Positions 60,527 through 64,000 of a stretch of 64,000 nucleotides of DNA are shown piece after piece. Under the pieces are notes generated by a model. The model did no database searches. It was not told the origin of the DNA and saw nothing but the letters and a program-made list of their open reading frames with translations. Source of the DNA: Coprinus comatus (lineage: Eukaryota; Basidiomycota; Agaricomycetes; Agaricales; Agaricaceae); contig JAWPGT010000012.1 of assembly GCA_034638255.1 (NCBI GenBank), positions 310,001 to 374,000 of the forward strand. Direction: 5' to 3'. The position numbers and the translations under genes are program-made. Position 1 is the stretch's first letter. Each line of letters opens with the position of its first letter.

Positions 60527-61432
60527 ATGACCCAATCTCAATCTCAATCTCAAACAATAGTAACCGAATTCGCTTCCCTCCAACTTATCCAACCCTTATC
60601 ATTATGTACCACAACAGAGAATGGCAACGACAAGGGAAACGAACAACAAGGAGTCCTCAATCAACTAAAACTCGCAACCCAAGCTCAATCTACTTATTCC
60701 AATTATCCAGTATACCTATTCAAGCAAATGTCTCCTCATACATTCATTCCATTTCCATTACCTTCTTTTCCATCCAATTCCGATTCCACTTCTACTTCTA
60801 ACAAATCCGAATCCGAATCCGAATCGCAATCTAAATCAACAAACATTCCGTCATTTGAATCAGGCTCAGTCTCGGTCCCAGAAGAAACCAAAACCAAAAC
60901 CAAAGACTTAGACTTAGATTCAGATTTGGACTTGGATTTAGATTTCAAAAACACGATATACATCCTATCAACATGGTCATCTTTAAAAACTCATCACGAA
61001 TGGATCCAAAGTCCAATAAACCAAACACTCATGCGTTCTTTTATTGAAAATAATATTTTAACAGTAAATGGAATCGTTCATCTTTCTTTTAATCTTTCTA
61101 CTGTCATTTCCGTTTCGGATTTGGGAAGTGATGTAGATGTATTGGAAGGTGAAGGTGAAAGTGAAAGTGAAGATGAAGATGAAGATGGGTTTGATGTTGA
61201 GTTGGTAGTTTGGCGACGAAATACTAGACGTGATTTAGTGGACTTGAATGAGAAGGTGGAAGATTGGGATAGAAGGGAGGTGAATGAGAAGGAAAGTAAA
61301 TGTCCGAGTTTGAGAGGTTGTGTTGTTGATCATGGTTTGGATAATGACGTAGAGTATGTGTTGAAATTCTTTAAGAGAGGAGAAGAACCGGAGGTGGGAG
61401 AGGGTGATGTTGTTTTGCAGAGAGTTCGTTAA
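60527..61432 (+). CDS. Hypothetical protein with possible ABM-like dimeric barrel fold
   Basis: Single-exon ORF of 301 residues beginning with a Gln/Ser repeat. An internal Ser/Glu/Lys and Asp/Leu low-complexity stretch (residues about 85-140, largely from 6-base repeats) separates an N-terminal part (NYPVYLFKQMSPHTFIPFPL) from IYILSTWSSLKTHHEWIQSPIN, a pattern seen in antibiotic-biosynthesis-monooxygenase-like ferredoxin-fold proteins of mushrooms. A second acidic tract (about residues 205-222) precedes a C-terminal region ending in VLKFFKRGEEPE. The family link is tentative; the intact frame and TATA-like ACATATAAGA at about 60480-60489 support a real gene. Confidence 0.6.
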   Translation: MTQSQSQSQTIVTEFASLQLIQPLSLCTTTENGNDKGNEQQGVLNQLKLATQAQSTYSNYPVYLFKQMSPHTFIPFPLPSFPSNSDSTSTSNKSESESESQSKSTNIPSFESGSVSVPEETKTKTKDLDLDSDLDLDLDFKNTIYILSTWSSLKTHHEWIQSPINQTLMRSFIENNILTVNGIVHLSFNLSTVISVSDLGSDVDVLEGEGESESEDEDEDGFDVELVVWRRNTRRDLVDLNEKVEDWDRREVNEKESKCPSLRGCVVDHGLDNDVEYVLKFFKRGEEPEVGEGDVVLQRVR

Positions 61433-62933
61433 CTTTCTACCCCTTGATGTTGCCAATAGTAGTAGTTCGGGATCCAGCATTTTCAGGGCCAGCTTTACCC
61501 AGGCTTTATTGTAAACAAGTTACACATTGCGTCACCTCCACAAACGACATCATTCGAAGACCTAATTATACTGACATATACAAGATAGGCTCAGCCCATC
61601 TTATAGGCATCCTTTCTTGTCCTTTATTGCATCCTCCACCCAACCATCCTCCCTTCATATTCTTATACGCGGGCGCCTTATCTTCTCGTAGTACCCCACA
61701 TTTTCTCTCAGGTTGAATTTGATCTCTTGGCCACTAATGCACCACGCGACCTACGAACGACCACCCTCACAAAACACATTTCTACATATGGTTGCTAAGC
61801 GGAACTAATAGCACCCGTTGGTTCATAAAACATATGTATCTGGATTATCAAACATAAGTATGTCGGGCGTTTTTGCACCCATAGATCTCGGTCAGAGAGC
61901 ATGAATATGAATATGATTTTTTGAGACTTGTGAGCATTTACCCTGGGACAGCATTTAAGATTCTTGGCTGTAGTCTTAGATTGTAATGAACACGGCTGCT
62001 ATTTCTCGTTTAATTCATAGCTGGAGATTACAAATGACTTCAGTTTTGAGCATATGCGCATGCATATATACTATCTTGTAAATATCCTTGGACCTGCACG
62101 TTCTTTACTGCAATGGCACCTCTCGAACTTCTTACATCCCCGAGTGAATCGGACTTGCGTATATTGAATAACACTTCACCCCTAACGTTTCACAGGCTCC
62201 ATACATTTTAAGTCAATGCAATTTTGCAACCATCAGTCCTGTATATAAGTTGTATTTATGATCCTTTACTATGTGGCGCCGAGGGGTTGATCATCTCTCT
62301 GAAATCATAATATGCGTCTTGCTTGACTGTAATACCTAAGACAATCGTTGGTCGTGGCTTGTCGGATCTTCTCCCAATAATAGTGATAATTGTCATCTGA
62401 TAAATTGATAGCTTTCACGACTAAAAGGTTGTCGAAAACTCGTGAGTGGTCCCAAGAAAATGAAATTCAGTGTTGATCAGCTTCCGTCCACCTTGGCAAA
62501 GATGTGGGGTAACCCCCAAGGTGACCATCTCTCTTGGCTTTTTTGTTCAACTCCGGTTACTGACTGCAAGTTGAGGGTTAAACCAGAAAGTTTCTTTCTA
62601 GTCATGGAACTGCCAATAACGAATTGTGATAACCTTGTTTGGAGTTACGATTTTGATCAAGTGGCGAATTCGAACAAACGTTTCAAGGAGAAGATGGTAT
62701 ACTGCAGTGAGATCTGTTGTTATTCTTTCCAAAGTTTTCCTTTTACTAATTCAGTAGCACCCTTTGTGGCATTCTCGGAGAATTTTAGTTGTCTCAAATG
62801 TCTGCAGCCGTGCTGTTTCGGCAACGGGTCACTACAGAGTAAGAATCATGAATAAGAATTGCACCCGTTCCGTATACCCTTTCACTAACATTTTCTTCAA
62901 CCCTTCCTATGCCGATGGATTCATCGATGGAGT
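61433..62933. other. Spacer, nothing firmly supported
   Basis: An ORF at 62442-62855 (137 codons, with a Cys-rich end) has no recognised domain or splice context. The right part is the cutinase upstream region. Confidence 0.4.
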
Positions 62934-62940
62934 ATAAAAA
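62934..62940 (+). promoter_or_regulatory. TATA box of the cutinase gene
   Basis: TATAAAA lies 82 bp before the cutinase start codon, with a C/A-rich leader between, as in highly expressed fungal secreted-enzyme genes. Confidence 0.6.
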
Positions 62941-63021
62941 TACTACTTGTCTAATAGCTCAATTCTTCAGCAGCAGTAGCAACAATCAAGTTCCTCTCCA
63001 CTCGAAAAACACAATCTCAAC

Positions 63022-63782
63022 ATGTTCTCCTACACCGCCCTCTTCACTTTAGCTCTTACTGCTATCTCTACCATTGCTTCACCTACCCCAGACACCATCC
63101 CCGGATTGGCTGACCTTGAAGCTCGCCAATCTTGCGACGATGTCTACGTCTTCTTCGCTCGCGGTACCACCGAAGTTCCCAACCTCGGCACAGTCGTTGG
63201 GCCCGGATTCTCTTCTTCCCTTGCTACCAAGCTCGCTGTTCGTGGAAAATCCTTGACCTTCGAGGGTGTCAGCTATCCCGCTACTGTTGCTGGATACCTT
63301 GCTGGTGGTGATGAAGGAGGTGCTATTACAATGGCCAACTCGGTTAACACCATCGCTGCTCGTTGCCCTAGTGCCAAGATCGTCATCTCTGGTTACAGGT
63401 TAGTACTTTATGTTTTCTTTTACAATGTACTAGGATTGGTTTACTGAGGACCTTTCCCCAAAAAAAACATAGTCAAGGTGCCCAGGTTACCCACAAAGCC
63501 GCTGCCAGGATCTCTTCTGGCTACCGCGACCGCGTTGTTGCTGCTGTTACTTTCGGTGACCCATACCAGAACGATGCTTACCCTGGTGTTATCAACAACC
63601 GCAAGCTCATCTTCTGTAATGTTGGTGATCTTATTTGCCTTGGTCAACCAATCATCCTCGCTCCTCATTTGACTTACGGAACTGTACGTTGGATTCCTTT
63701 TTTATTTCTTCAATGAATGGCGATTGATGTTTTTGTTTAGGATGCTGGTGCGGCTGCTGATTTCGTCGTTGCTCGCGTTTGA
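63022..63782 (+). CDS. Secreted cutinase (carbohydrate esterase family 5)
   Basis: Three exons, 63022-63398, 63473-63683 and 63741-63782 (introns 74 and 57 nt), are in phase and give 209 residues. A signal peptide (MFSYTALFTLALTAISTIAS) is followed by a propeptide ending EAR. The mature enzyme has SCDDVYVFFARGTTEVPNLG with the oxyanion region, the nucleophile motif GYSQGAQ split by intron 1, the Asp loop CNVGDLICLG, and the catalytic His in APHLTYG; conserved cysteines flank the domain. Cutinases hydrolyse cutin polyester and other short-chain esters; fungi use them on plant surfaces. Complete within the window; 63783-64000 is 3' flank. Third-position C in exon 1 is more frequent than in neighbours, suggesting high expression. 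Confidence 0.95.
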
Positions 63783-64000
63783 GTTTCAAAAAGAAGTGAA
63801 ATTATTGGATTTTTAGAGGTGTGTTTATTTTCTTTACAGCCTGCCAGGATCGGTTGATATTAATACTCGATTTTGTTTTAGCCGGGATCCTTGGGTTATT
63901 CTATGCGATCCTAGGCTTTGGAACTTTGATATCACTACTAGTTATTTCTGTATATATATACAATAAGCATAGTAGCGGATTTAAATGTAAAATTGTTAAC

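Noticed and set aside
62442..62855. 137-codon Cys-containing ORF before the cutinase
   Set aside because: No signal peptide, domain or repeat of cysteine spacing that would support a secreted protein.

Overview
The window is eukaryotic and almost certainly from a filamentous fungus, most likely a basidiomycete of the mushroom class (Agaricomycetes; inference). The basis is protein families typical of fungi (Mrp51, a small cutinase, UDP-sugar transporter, GATOR1/SEACIT Iml1, SAPS protein, TRAMP-type poly(A) polymerase), many short phase-consistent introns (mostly 47-90 nt), AT-rich spacers, and a ubiquitin-like fusion protein and a membrane-protein type that I associate with Agaricomycetes. 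No plasmid, phage, CRISPR or bacterial operon features are present.

Layout. 0.7-6.9 kb: a divergent pair (UDP-sugar transporter on minus, mitoribosomal Mrp51 on plus), then a ubiquitin-domain fusion gene on minus. 7-22.9 kb: a gene-poor accessory block with a broken duplicate of the fusion gene's 3' end, tandem repeats, an FAH-family enzyme (7 exons), a 684-bp MITE with 48-bp terminal inverted repeats and a 9-bp target duplication, a small orphan membrane-protein gene, degenerate coding remnants and a gag-like ORF. 23.1-26.7 kb: a USP deubiquitinase of the Ubp3/USP10 type (minus). 26.9-31.9 kb: a second gag-like ORF (minus) and a long spacer. 31.9-44.5 kb: three plus-strand genes: Hel2/ZNF598 RING-zinc-finger ubiquitin ligase, a 1117-residue disordered protein, and Iml1. 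45.7-47.4 kb: an RS-rich protein ending in a zinc finger. 47.6-60.2 kb: five minus-strand genes: NatB catalytic subunit, Trf4/5-like poly(A) polymerase, a membrane protein, a SAPS protein and AP-2 mu. 60.5-61.4 kb: an acidic hypothetical protein. 63.0-63.8 kb: a secreted cutinase.

How they relate. Several genes belong to ubiquitin, translation quality-control or nutrient signalling (Ubp3-like, Hel2, ubiquitin fusion, Iml1, SAPS, Trf4), but they are separately promoted housekeeping genes and I see no evidence of a dedicated cluster. Two neighbour pairs are very close on the same strand (AP-2 mu to SAPS 49 bp; Hel2 to the disordered protein 96 bp).

A recurring oddity is that five otherwise well conserved genes between 32 and 58 kb need one-base corrections, mostly in homopolymers or short tandem repeats, to stay in frame. 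Residual sequencing indels are the simplest explanation. The best candidates for something new are the two gag-like ORFs, the MITE, the non-cleavable ubiquitin fusion and the GC-AG intron. I did not find a convincing undescribed multi-gene system. Exon coordinates were worked out by hand from splice signals and phase.
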